From Aurantiacibacter xanthus (GTDB taxonomy: Bacteria; Pseudomonadota; Alphaproteobacteria; Sphingomonadales; Sphingomonadaceae): DNA of 64,000 bases. Below the pieces are notes generated by a model. It did no database searches, had not been told where the DNA came from, and was given only the letters and a program-made list of their open reading frames with translations. Location: the NCBI RefSeq assembly GCF_003584015.1, contig NZ_QXFM01000145.1:1-64000 (forward strand), in the 5' to 3' direction. The position numbers were made by a program, and so were the translations under genes. Shown here one piece after another: positions 1 to 8,774 of this stretch (the first letter of the stretch is position 1; each line of letters opens with the position of its first letter).

Positions 1-2519
1 GGACGATCCAGCGGGAGCATCAATTCCGCTGGAGCACCCGCCAATGCTGTTCGCCAATGGTTTATCTGGCGTCCTATCAGGCTTTCTGGGTCAGCCTCCT
101 CGCCCAGCAGCGCCCGCTGCCACAGCGCATAGTCGGCATAGTGTACCGGCAGCGGATCGTAGTCCGGCGCCTCTCCGACCGCCCTCGCCCGATAGGCTTT
201 CGCCAGATCATCCAGCAGCAGCCCCATCGACCAACCGTCGGTCGCGATGTGATGCACGACCAATGCCAGTACATGATCGTCCGGCCCCAGTTCCAGCAGC
301 ACCGCTCGCAGCGGCAGGTCACACGCCAGATCGAACGGCCGCGCCGCCTCGGCTGCCAGCATCGCGTCGACCGCGTCCGGCTCACAGATCCGCCGATCCA
401 GCACGACATGTGCCTGTTCGAGCACCTCCTGGTAGGGCTCTCCGCCATCATCCTTCAGCAGCGTGCGCAGGCTCTCGTGGCGCATCACCACATCGTCCAG
501 CGCCGCCGCCAGCGCCGCCACATCCAGCCTACCGGACAGCCGTGCCGCCAGAGGGATGTTGTAGGCCGCATCGGCTCCCTCCAGACGGTCCAGGAACCAC
601 AGCCGCGCCTGCGCGAACGACAGCGGCAAACGCGATGGCCGTTCTGTCGCCGTCAGGACATGGGTCGCCCGCGGCGCCTGCCGCACCCGCTCGGCCAGAT
701 CGCCCAGCCGCGGCGCCTCGAACACCGAGCGGATGCCCAGCACCCGGCCCAGCACGCTGCGCACCCGCGCCACCAGCCGCGCCGCCAGCAACGAGTGACC
801 GCCAAGCGCGAAAAAGTCGTCCTCCGGACCGACCCGTTCCATGCCCAGCAGCTCGCCGACCAGGCCGCACAGCACCGCCTCTTCCGGCGTCCCCGACACG
901 CCCCCGCGCACCTGAGGCCCCGGCGCAGGGAGCGCCTTGCGGTCCACCTTCCCGTTCGCCGTCAGCGGCAACGCGTCCAGCACCACAATCGCCGACGGAA
1001 CCATATAATCCGGCAGAACCGCAAAAAGATGCCGGCGCAGCGCTTCCTCATCGAGCGCAGGCGCCACGACATAGGCGGCCAGTCGCAGTTCGCCATCGGC
1101 CGCCGGAAGGCCAAGCACCTCAGCCTGTTCGACATCGGGCGCCCGAAGAATTGCGGCTGCGATCTCGCCGGGTTCTATCCGGACGCCGCGAACCTTGAGC
1201 TGATCGTCGACGCGCCCTTGGAATACGAACTGTCCATCCGCCCGCTGGCTGGCCAGATCGCCGGTTCGATAAAGACGTTCCCCTGGCTGAAAGGGGCTGG
1301 CGACAAAGCGCGTGGTCGTCAGACCGGGACGCCTCCAATACCCACGGGCCAGGTTGTCTCCGGCGATATAGAGTTCTCCGGTCTCACCCGGACAGCAGGG
1401 CCTGAGTTGCTCATCGAGAAGATAAAGGCTCGTCCCAACAATCGGCGCCCCGATTGGTGGCGAATCTTCTTTCGGAGCGATGAGCGCCGCCGTCGAGAAG
1501 ATCGTTGCTTCCGTCGGACCATATTCGTTGACGAGGGCGACGGCGGCGAACCGCTCGTAATGCCGCCGGACGAGACCCGGTTGCAGCGCATCGCCACCGA
1601 CGATGACCCGCGTCAAGTTGGCGCCGAACGGCGCATCGTCATCTGTCAGCACGGCGGCATAGGCCGACGACGTCAACATAACGGTTCGGACCGCATCACG
1701 CCAGCGCGGCGCCAAGTCATGAAATCCGACCAGATCGACACCCAACACCAGGGTTCCACCGCCGCCGAGGGTCGCGAAGATTTGGGCGACGGAGATGTCG
1801 AAGGTCAGCGGAGCGGTCAGGCAGACGACGCCTGGCGCGTCCGGATAAAGATGCCCGCGCGCTCGAAGCGAGCGCATAACGGCACGGTGGGAGACTGCGA
1901 CGGCTTTCGGGTCTCCCGTGCTACCGGAAGTATAGATGAGATAGGCGATCTGATCCGGCGAAACTTGCCTCTGCGGCGCCACTGGAACCGCCGAAGGCGC
2001 AATTGGGAGAACTGGCATCGCCAAACTGAGCGAGCGCAGAGGCTCGGGCAGGCGCCTCCCTACTCCCTCAGGGGCCACGATCCCGCTCGGGCAGGCGTCG
2101 CCAAGGATCGATGCGAGGCGGGTATCGGGCTGGTTGGGGTCGAGCGGCAGATAGGCTGCACCCGTTTTCAAGATGCCCAGGATCGCGACAATGCTCTCGA
2201 TCGTAGCCGGTGACAGGATCGCGAACACCTGTTCGGGACCAGCTCCAGTCTTCAACAGGATATCCGCAAAGTGCCCTGCATACCGGTCAAGCTCGGCGTA
2301 GGTCAGCTCCCGCTTGCCCTCAACCAGAGCAATGGCATCGGGTGTCGCGCCGGATTGGGCTTCAAATAACTCGGCCAGATTGAGGGAATCCGTAGCCAAA
2401 AGCGGGTTCCTCTGGCCCGCGTGACCGGTCTCGGTTCCTGATGCAGAAAGGCCATCAGCAGATTGGCTGCTTGAACCCTGACGGTCCGTAGTTGGCTGGT
2501 GTTGACGCTCCTTGGCCAT
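1..2519 (-). CDS. Nonribosomal peptide synthetase, A-PCP-C, truncated by the window edge
   Basis: The frame is open from the left edge to an ATG at 2519, preceded by TAGGGG. About 50 unstructured residues come first. An adenylation domain (roughly residues 50-560) follows, with YTSGSTGDPKAV (A3), NEYGPTEATIF (A5), YRTGDL (A7) and TANGKVDRK (A10). Next is a carrier domain with FFALGGHSLL, where the serine takes phosphopantetheine. Last is a condensation domain with HHIATDGWSM (HHxxxDG) that continues past base 1. The enzyme should activate one amino acid and pass it to the next module in the cytoplasm. My hand-read specificity code is D-I-A-L-I-G-E-I-F, which I cannot match to a substrate. Starting with A and lacking a leading C suggests an initiation module. 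The MbtH, phosphopantetheinyl transferase and siderophore-type importer nearby suggest a metallophore or other peptide. At least one more module must lie to the left. Confidence 0.93.
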   Translation of the reverse strand, partial: MAKERQHQPTTDRQGSSSQSADGLSASGTETGHAGQRNPLLATDSLNLAELFEAQSGATPDAIALVEGKRELTYAELDRYAGHFADILLKTGAGPEQVFAILSPATIESIVAILGILKTGAAYLPLDPNQPDTRLASILGDACPSGIVAPEGVGRRLPEPLRSLSLAMPVLPIAPSAVPVAPQRQVSPDQIAYLIYTSGSTGDPKAVAVSHRAVMRSLRARGHLYPDAPGVVCLTAPLTFDISVAQIFATLGGGGTLVLGVDLVGFHDLAPRWRDAVRTVMLTSSAYAAVLTDDDAPFGANLTRVIVGGDALQPGLVRRHYERFAAVALVNEYGPTEATIFSTAALIAPKEDSPPIGAPIVGTSLYLLDEQLRPCCPGETGELYIAGDNLARGYWRRPGLTTTRFVASPFQPGERLYRTGDLASQRADGQFVFQGRVDDQLKVRGVRIEPGEIAAAILRAPDVEQAEVLGLPAADGELRLAAYVVAPALDEEALRRHLFAVLPDYMVPSAIVVLDALPLTANGKVDRKALPAPGPQVRGGVSGTPEEAVLCGLVGELLGMERVGPEDDFFALGGHSLLAARLVARVRSVLGRVLGIRSVFEAPRLGDLAERVRQAPRATHVLTATERPSRLPLSFAQARLWFLDRLEGADAAYNIPLAARLSGRLDVAALAAALDDVVMRHESLRTLLKDDGGEPYQEVLEQAHVVLDRRICEPDAVDAMLAAEAARPFDLACDLPLRAVLLELGPDDHVLALVVHHIATDGWSMGLLLDDLAKAYRARAVGEAPDYDPLPVHYADYALWQRALLGEEADPESLIGRQINHWRTALAGAPAELMLPLDR

Positions 2520-2946
2520 CGTCCCCTACAAAATCTTGGGACAGGACCGTCGACGCACCTTTCGCCCGAATCCGTTAGTTCGTCCCCGAAAAACTGGTGA
2601 CGAAACGGTATCCGCACATGCTAGGATTTGCCACTGCGAAATGGCGTTTGCCGCAATTTGGCGTGTCGGATTTCGGCAGTAGGAGGAGCGGGCCAATATT
2701 GAAGGGCGTTCGGATGACTTGAGCTTCAAAAATGCTCCGAGACGCGCGACTCCATTAATGGCTACAAATACTCGCCAAGCTTTGGACACGCGCCACCTAA
2801 GATTGACCGCATAGATAGCATTCCCCGCGCCAGCTTGGAGTCTGCGAGGAGATTCAGCGTTGCGGCACCTTGAAGCATCCCGGCCGTCCCTTATGCTTGG
2901 ATCCGACATACCCTCCTTGATCTAACAATGGCATCCGTGGGTCAAC
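2520..2946. other. Gap between NRPS and importer, no convincing gene
   Basis: This 427-base stretch separates two minus-strand units, so it should hold the leader of the NRPS gene. A minus-strand frame at 2526-2909 opens just after an AAGGAGG, but its spacing to the ATG is too short. The predicted protein is arginine-, serine- and cysteine-rich and resembles no family I know. I saw no clear Fur box or terminator by eye. Confidence 0.5.
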
Positions 2947-3741
2947 TCACCCGACAGCCACCGGAAAAGCAAATCGGCCCCTTCCCTCAGGCAACGGGGC
3001 TACGCCCATGGGAATACCGTAAACTGCGTTCAGGCTATCAGGAGTCAGCAAGTCGTCCGGCGTTGCATCAGCGACGAGCCCGCCCTCACGAAGTGCGATG
3101 ATCCGGTCACAGAAGCGCGCTGCCATATTGATCTCGTGAATCACGACCACGCTCGCAACACGATGCGCCTCGCTGAGCTGCCTCAGCAAACCCAGGACTT
3201 CGATCTGATGTCCCACGTCCAGCGCCGCGATCGGCTCATCGAGGAGAAGCAGCCGTGCTTCTTGGGCTACGAGCATAGCCAGCCAAGCGCGTTGTCGTTC
3301 GCCACCAGAGAGAGTTTCCAGGAAGCGATCGGCCAACCCAACCATCCCTGTAAGGCGCAACGCTTCTTCTACCTTCAGGCCATCTCCCTCGCCGAAACGA
3401 CGAAAAGCCCCGTGCCAAGGATAGCGCCCAAAAGCGACCAGTTCGCGGACTGTCAGTCGTGTCGTGATTGGCACATGTTGCGGCAGATAGCCAACTGCAC
3501 GAGCGAAGGCGCGATCCGACCAGTCGACGAGGTCACGGCCATCATAGTAGATCGTTCCTCCACTCGGCGGTTGCTGGCGGGCGAGTAGCCGCAGCAGGGT
3601 GGATTTTCCGGAGCCATTCTGACCTATGATACCGGTCACACCCTGCCTACCGATATCAAGCGTCAAAGGATGCAACAGTATCTTGCCTTCGACCGCGAAT
3701 TGCAGGCCAGCAAGGGTCATTCCGGTCGTCGATCCGTTCAT
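2947..3741 (-). CDS. Iron-siderophore/heme-type ABC transporter ATPase (FecE/FhuC-like)
   Basis: This 264-aa ATPase has Walker A GQNGSGKST near residues 40-48, signature LSGGERQRAW, Walker B LLLDEP followed by IAALD, and the switch histidine in VVIHEIN. Spacing and length fit the FecE/FhuC/BtuD family that powers import of ferric siderophores, heme or cobalamin. Its start overlaps the end of the fused permease by four bases, and the permease in turn overlaps the binding protein, so the three form one operon read from 6610 leftward. The NRPS follows on the same strand after 427 bases, which suggests that the importer takes up a metal complex of the peptide. The substrate is inferred only from that linkage. 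Confidence 0.93.
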   Translation of the reverse strand: MNGSTTGMTLAGLQFAVEGKILLHPLTLDIGRQGVTGIIGQNGSGKSTLLRLLARQQPPSGGTIYYDGRDLVDWSDRAFARAVGYLPQHVPITTRLTVRELVAFGRYPWHGAFRRFGEGDGLKVEEALRLTGMVGLADRFLETLSGGERQRAWLAMLVAQEARLLLLDEPIAALDVGHQIEVLGLLRQLSEAHRVASVVVIHEINMAARFCDRIIALREGGLVADATPDDLLTPDSLNAVYGIPMGVAPLPEGRGRFAFPVAVG

Positions 3742-5720
3742 TTGCCGCGCGCCCTTCTGTTCAATAGCAGCATCAAAGCCGGCGCCCCCAACAACGCGGC
3801 TACAAGGCCGGTTGGTAATTGCAGCGGGAAACTGACAGTCCGCGCCAGCCAGTCCGCCCCGATCATAATCGCGCCACCAGTTCCCGCCGCTGCTAAGATC
3901 ACCGACTGGAGCTTGCGCAAGCCGAGTGTCATGACGATGTGCGGTGCGACTAATCCAATGAATGTGACAGGCCCGAGGATTGGCATAGCCGCTACACTGG
4001 CAAGGGCGGCCAGCAGCAACAGCGTGAGCCGCGCCCGTGGCAGATTTACGCCCAGCCCCTGAGCGGCCTCAGGCCCCAGCGGGAGAATCTCAAGCCAGCG
4101 GCGCAGCACAAGCGCTGCGATCAGCGTCAGCGCTGCAGCCAACATCGTCAGCACCGCAGCCTCGAGCGAAACGCCGGCGACTGAACCCGACATCCAGCCT
4201 AGCAAGCGCATCGCGCGCGGATCGCCAACAGCCGTCAGGACGCCAACAAGCGCATCAGCCAGTGCACTGACTGCGATGCCCGCCAGCAACATATGGTCTG
4301 GAGCAAAAGCGCTGCGCCTTCCGAGAGCCAAAATCAGCAGCAAGACAGCAAGGCCGCCAAAAACGGCTGTCGCCGCCTCTCCTGCGACGCCGATCTCACC
4401 GAAGAGCAGCAGGCTCAGCGTTACGGCCAGCAATGCACCGGCCGAAACTCCCAGCACCTCGGGGCTCGCAAGCTCGTTGCGAGTCAGGCGTTGCAGGACG
4501 ACACCAGAGATAGCCAACAGGGCACCGGCTGCGCCGCTCGCCAGGATCCGCGGAAGCCGCCAGACAGCAACCGCGTCCCACGCACCAAATGGTAGCGACC
4601 AGTTGCCTGTCGGCCCTCGGCCGACGAGCAAGGCGACAATGACGAGCAGTCCTAGCCCCATGAGGACAACAGGCGTCCGCGCCGCGGGTGGATCACTCCA
4701 ACTGGGCGGCGTAGCGATGGCGGGTGGCGCCGATGGCTTCATCCGGCGAATGAGCAGCAGGAGCAAAGGCGAACCGAGAACGGCCGTAACGGCCCCGGTC
4801 GGAAGAAACTCCGAAAGCTGGCCGGCGAAAAGCATGACGGTCGCATCGGTGATCAGCAGCATCAATGCGCCAAGCAAGATCGACCAACCCAGTTGAGCAC
4901 CGAGCCGACGCGCGCCCGCCAACCGCGAAAGAGCCGGCGCGACAAGGCCAACGAAGCCAATCACGCCGACAGTGCTCACGACAAAGGCGGTCATGGTTGA
5001 GGCAATAGCGATCGAGACGAAACGCAGCCGCACGACAGACAGGCCAAGCCCTCGAGCCCCTTCATCGCCCAACTGCAGAACGGCCAAGGAGCGCAGGAGC
5101 GGCAGCAAGGCCAACGAGGCTAACCCCAAACGCAGCGCCAATGCCAGGAACGGCGACCAACTCTGTTGGCTCAAAGAGCCACTACCCCAAAGGAAAACCG
5201 CAGTCATTTGCCGAGCCTCGACAAGGCCCAATAAGGCGGCCAGAGCGCCGCAGAAAAGTCCGACAATCAAGCCGGCGATCACCGTCGCGACCGGCTCGAA
5301 ATTGCGGCGTCGAACGAGCAGGAAAACCAGACCCGTGGTGATCGCGCTGCCCGAGATAGCAACAAGATCACGACCGAATCCGAGAAGGCCCGGCGCTGCA
5401 ACTGTGGCGATTGCCAGTGCAACTCGCGCACCAGCCTCGACACCGAGCGTCGTCGGCGAAGCCAGCGGATTGCGTAGCACGAATTGCATGATCGCTCCGG
5501 CCCCCGCAAGCCCCGCGCCACACAGCGCAGCCATGGCCAGCCGGGGCAGCGTCGCATAGATGAAGACCATCCTGTCTGCGTCGTAGCCTTCGGCCTTCGA
5601 GGGCGTTTGCAGGAAGGCCGTAAGCGGATCATGAATTACTGCAACCACCAGCCCGCAGGCGATCAGAGCGAGGAGCAAGGCCAGCAGGGCCGGCCCGAAT
5701 TTCACCCTTCCATCCTTCAT
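3738..5720 (-). CDS. Fused double FecCD permease (FhuB-like)
   Basis: This 660-aa inner-membrane protein consists of two homologous FecCD halves joined by a linker near residues 330-350 (PSAPPAIATPPSW). The halves carry GAGAIMQ...NPLASPTTLGVEAGA and AISGVVLQ...NELASPEVLGVSAGA, and each has a VxFIGFVGLVAP/VTFIGLVAPH loop that contacts the ATPase. FhuB, the classic fused permease for hydroxamate siderophores, has the same length and layout. The start at 5720 is an ATGA overlap with the stop of the binding protein. The same frame stays open further upstream, but that part is antisense-free filler overlapping the binding-protein gene. The protein should move an iron complex from periplasm to cytoplasm with the ATPase at 2947. 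Confidence 0.93.
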   Translation of the reverse strand: MKDGRVKFGPALLALLLALIACGLVVAVIHDPLTAFLQTPSKAEGYDADRMVFIYATLPRLAMAALCGAGLAGAGAIMQFVLRNPLASPTTLGVEAGARVALAIATVAAPGLLGFGRDLVAISGSAITTGLVFLLVRRRNFEPVATVIAGLIVGLFCGALAALLGLVEARQMTAVFLWGSGSLSQQSWSPFLALALRLGLASLALLPLLRSLAVLQLGDEGARGLGLSVVRLRFVSIAIASTMTAFVVSTVGVIGFVGLVAPALSRLAGARRLGAQLGWSILLGALMLLITDATVMLFAGQLSEFLPTGAVTAVLGSPLLLLLIRRMKPSAPPAIATPPSWSDPPAARTPVVLMGLGLLVIVALLVGRGPTGNWSLPFGAWDAVAVWRLPRILASGAAGALLAISGVVLQRLTRNELASPEVLGVSAGALLAVTLSLLLFGEIGVAGEAATAVFGGLAVLLLILALGRRSAFAPDHMLLAGIAVSALADALVGVLTAVGDPRAMRLLGWMSGSVAGVSLEAAVLTMLAAALTLIAALVLRRWLEILPLGPEAAQGLGVNLPRARLTLLLLAALASVAAMPILGPVTFIGLVAPHIVMTLGLRKLQSVILAAAGTGGAIMIGADWLARTVSFPLQLPTGLVAALLGAPALMLLLNRRARGK

Positions 5721-6610
5721 TCCGCTACGCGCTCCAACTCGGTCGTGAGGAGACGCGCGAATCTCAAGGCGGCCGGCAGCGCCCCGAACATGAGAACCGG
5801 CGGCAATGTCGACATATGGCCCGCCTTGACGAACGGCAGCTCGCGCCAGAGAGGACTTTGCGCGAGTGTCGGCAACGCATCTGGCGGGACGGGCTGGAAG
5901 GTGATGAGACGCACGTCCTTGTCGGTTGCGAGCCCTTCTATCCCCGTCGTCGCAAAGCCCCAGGCATTTGTGGGTTTGGTCCAGGCGTTCTGGAGCCCCA
6001 GTGTCTCGAGCACATTCTGGTAGAGCCCAACTCCGCCATAAGCGCGCACGTGCCGTGCGTCGAGAAAGCCCACAAGCAGAACTGGCGGCAGGCGCAAACG
6101 CGCAAGACGAGCGCGGCAAGCGGCAAACTGTGCATCGCTGTATGTGATCAGGGCTTCTGCCTGTCGTTCGGCACCGATCATCGCTCCCAATTCACGGGTC
6201 AATCTGCGTGGACGCTCGAGCGGCGACGGTGTCGGCTCAAAGACGGTGAAGCGGCGAACCGGTGCGATGCGGGCGAGCGCCGGTTCCTGGTCTTGCGAAA
6301 AGGGCGATGTCAGGATGATGTCCGGGCGCAGAGCGGCCAAGAGCTCGAAATTGACCTCTTGCTGGATGCCGATGTCGGCCGTGCCGGCCGGCAGGCGCGG
6401 CTCAACCACGAATCGGTTCCAATCGCTCGCCGCCACCAGCGCAACCGGCGGTTTTCCAAGCGCAAAGAGGGTCTCGGCAATGGCCCAATCCAGTACGGCA
6501 ACGCGCTGAGCCGCCGCTGACGCGCCGAGGGGGCTTGGCAACAACGCCGAGTAAGCGATCGCTCCAAGCAGATTTCTCCGCCTTAGGAATAAATTGGATT
6601 TGCCCCTCAT
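5717..6610 (-). CDS. Periplasmic siderophore-binding protein (FhuD-like)
   Basis: This 297-aa protein begins with a twin-arginine-type signal (LRRRNLLGAIA) and an AxA-like cleavage region near residue 33. The mature part shows the class III binding-protein pattern: RVAVLDWAIAETLFALGKPP at the start, then ELLAALRPDIILTSPF, and FATTGIEGL in the second lobe. FhuD and its Tat-exported relatives share this pattern. It is the first gene of the importer operon, with AGGA ahead of its ATG. It should hand a metal chelate to the permease encoded directly downstream. No TonB-dependent outer-membrane receptor is present in the window; one may lie to the left. Confidence 0.9.
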   Translation of the reverse strand: MRGKSNLFLRRRNLLGAIAYSALLPSPLGASAAAQRVAVLDWAIAETLFALGKPPVALVAASDWNRFVVEPRLPAGTADIGIQQEVNFELLAALRPDIILTSPFSQDQEPALARIAPVRRFTVFEPTPSPLERPRRLTRELGAMIGAERQAEALITYSDAQFAACRARLARLRLPPVLLVGFLDARHVRAYGGVGLYQNVLETLGLQNAWTKPTNAWGFATTGIEGLATDKDVRLITFQPVPPDALPTLAQSPLWRELPFVKAGHMSTLPPVLMFGALPAALRFARLLTTELERVAE

Positions 6611-6686
6611 GATGTCCTATTCGTTAATAAGGGCATAGTGGAGAGACAAGCCCGTAGACCCGAGTTCTGATCATGCGGAGTACTCG

Positions 6687-7505
6687 TTGGCGATGGTCGA
6701 AGCCGAGATCGCGTTCCTAGCGCCTTGCAAGCGGCGTCCTGTCTTTCATGATATACCTTCAGACAAGGATTTTCTCCCGCTTACACAACACATCGTTCCA
6801 ATCAGCGCGGTCCATGACGAGCGGACGAGATTCACGCTCGACCGTGATGGCATCGAGATTGTTCAACGGGCATGTCCGCTGGAATACCACTCGGCAGGTG
6901 AAGGCCGCATCGCCTATCTTCGAGCGCTCGAGGAATTCGTCGCCAGTACGACTGGAGCCGTAAAGGTCGTGGCGCTGGGGAATGGCGTCGTCCGTCGTAG
7001 CGAACGCTCGGTACGCCACAGGCGTGATGGGACGACCGTGCTCGGACGCTTTGCCCATTGCGATTTCAGTCCCTCGGATGCCGGTTCACGTTTTTGGGTG
7101 GAGCATCTGCTGTCTGGCGGAGAAGCGCAGGTGAGAATGGCTCGTCGCTATGCGATCTACAATGTCTGGCAGTGCCTGACCGATCCGCCACAGGATACGC
7201 CGCTCGCATTCTGCGAGCCGGCCAGCGTATTGCCGGAGGATATTGTTGGCTGCGATCAGGTGATTACGGCCAGAGATGGCAGCACAATCCGCTTCGAACT
7301 CAGACTTTACCACTACAACCCAGCTCAGAACTGGTTCTACTTTCCAGACCTAGGTCGGAACGACCTGATGGTCTTTACCGGCCACGACTCCGATCCGGCC
7401 CGACCGCAGGGCATTGCCCATGCCGCCTTCAGCGATCCGACCTGCCCCGAAGGCGTCCCGCCCCGCGAGAGCATTGACGAGCGGCTAATCGCCTTCTTCG
7501 AGTAG
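6687..7505 (+). CDS. CmcJ/NvfI-family oxidoreductase
   Basis: The 272-aa product has the conserved C-terminal block of the CmcJ/NvfI (asaB-like) family: NVWQCLTDPP, then an LRLYHYNPAQNWFYFPDL segment, FTGHDSD and AHAAFSDP. Members act in cephamycin and fungal meroterpenoid biosynthesis as hydroxylases, desaturases or isomerases in a 2-oxoglutarate-dependent-oxygenase-like fold. The best-spaced ribosome site (CGGAG) serves a TTG at 6687; an ATG at 6693 is the alternative. It is transcribed away from the importer operon and converges on a P450 gene. I expect it to tailor the NRPS product or make an unusual monomer. The reaction cannot be read from sequence. Confidence 0.85.
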   Translation: MAMVEAEIAFLAPCKRRPVFHDIPSDKDFLPLTQHIVPISAVHDERTRFTLDRDGIEIVQRACPLEYHSAGEGRIAYLRALEEFVASTTGAVKVVALGNGVVRRSERSVRHRRDGTTVLGRFAHCDFSPSDAGSRFWVEHLLSGGEAQVRMARRYAIYNVWQCLTDPPQDTPLAFCEPASVLPEDIVGCDQVITARDGSTIRFELRLYHYNPAQNWFYFPDLGRNDLMVFTGHDSDPARPQGIAHAAFSDPTCPEGVPPRESIDERLIAFFE

Positions 7506-7523
7506 GCTCCCGACCGGGTTCGT

Positions 7524-8774
7524 TCATCTCTCGGCAATGACCATCACGCGCTTGTAATTGGACGAAAAATTTGAGGCTAGCCTCTCCGGTGGCTCACAGA
7601 GGCGGAGACGGCGGAAGCGCGGCAGGATTTCTTCCCAAAGCAGCCGTAGCTCAATGTCAGCTACACGCCTGCCAAGGCAGCGATGGACGCCCGAACCAAA
7701 GCCGGCGTGACGTTGAGCGTTAGGCCGATCGACACGGAATGTATCACCGTCCTCGAATACTACTTCGTCGCGATTCGCCGACCAGTACCAAAGCACGACC
7801 TTGTCACCTGTTCGGATCAACTTGCCGCCAAGATCGGTATCGCGCGTTGCCGTTCGCCGCATATGGATGATCGGAGATTGCCAGCGGACGATCTCCGCCG
7901 CCGCGTTGGGGATGAGTGACGGCTCGGAGCGCAGTTTCTCCCAAGCCTGCGGAAAACGGTCGAATGCAACGACTCCGCCCGAGAGCGCACCGCGCGCCGC
8001 TTCGTTGGCGCCAGCGATCATGGTCACGGTGCCGATGAGATGCTTGGGATCCTGCGGCATGGCGCAGGTTGCAGGCGCATTGGCGAGCGCGGATATGATG
8101 TCATGCCCGCATCCGCCTGTGCGGGCGCGCCACATCTCCATTATGCGCGCCAGATAGACATCGAGGACCGCCGCGCGCTGATCCCAGCTCTCGACCAGTG
8201 CGCCAGGTTCCGGGCTTGTCACCAGCACTTCGGCCCAATAGGGCAGCAGATGTCGTTCATCGCGTGGAAAGTCGAATAGCGCGGCCACAATCCAAGTCGT
8301 CAGTTCGACCGACACCCGCTCCACCCAATCGAAGGGTTCGCCGACCGGAAGCGCATCGAGGATCGCCCCGATCTCGTGCCGAATTTCGTCTTCCAGCGCG
8401 CGAATGCGCCGATTGCCAAGCGCTGGCGCCACAGCAGCACGCTCGGCGGTATGGCCGGGCGGATCGGCTGTGGCGAACGCCGGCGCGTCGAACTCGGGTG
8501 GAACATCATTAATGATGACGTTGCCCGCTGACGAGAAGTCTTGGAAATTCTTTTCCACTGCAATGAGATTGTCGTACCGCGTGATCGACCAGTAGGGACC
8601 GTAAGCACTGTCAGGGCACCAATGAACCGGATCGTCTCGCCGTAGGCGCGCGAAGTAGGGTCCGACCGTCTGGCTTTGAAATCGCTCTCCTAGGCTGACG
8701 TCGATCTGTTCGAGAGGCAAACGATCAGCCTCGTGCGTTGCCTGCGCTAGTAGGGCTTCGGCATCAAAGGTCAT
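7524..8774 (-). CDS. Cytochrome P450 lacking the I-helix threonine
   Basis: This 416-aa P450 has the heme-binding signature FGSGVHRCLG with the axial cysteine, and an IVRWQSPIIHMRR segment like the K-helix region of CYP153-type bacterial P450s. Its I helix reads AGANEAARGALSGG, aligning with GGNDTTRNSMSGG in CYP153-like enzymes. The acid is therefore kept as Glu, but the proton-relay threonine is Ala. Start choice: ATG at 8774 overlaps the upstream P450 stop as ATGA. A longer in-frame start at 8810 would overlap that gene by 40 bases and is less likely. It is translationally coupled to the P450 at 8771 and probably oxidises the NRPS product or a precursor. Confidence 0.93.
   Translation of the reverse strand: MTFDAEALLAQATHEADRLPLEQIDVSLGERFQSQTVGPYFARLRRDDPVHWCPDSAYGPYWSITRYDNLIAVEKNFQDFSSAGNVIINDVPPEFDAPAFATADPPGHTAERAAVAPALGNRRIRALEDEIRHEIGAILDALPVGEPFDWVERVSVELTTWIVAALFDFPRDERHLLPYWAEVLVTSPEPGALVESWDQRAAVLDVYLARIMEMWRARTGGCGHDIISALANAPATCAMPQDPKHLIGTVTMIAGANEAARGALSGGVVAFDRFPQAWEKLRSEPSLIPNAAAEIVRWQSPIIHMRRTATRDTDLGGKLIRTGDKVVLWYWSANRDEVVFEDGDTFRVDRPNAQRHAGFGSGVHRCLGRRVADIELRLLWEEILPRFRRLRLCEPPERLASNFSSNYKRVMVIAER

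Noticed and set aside
57-2213. Long plus-strand open frame over the NRPS region
   Set aside because: It is antisense to a clear adenylation-PCP-condensation protein with all core motifs. The plus-strand product is arginine- and glutamine-rich with no family pattern.
2526-2909. Minus-strand frame upstream of the NRPS, with AAGGAGG near its ATG
   Set aside because: Spacing to the ATG is too short and the product has no recognisable domain or normal codon use. Treated as non-coding leader.
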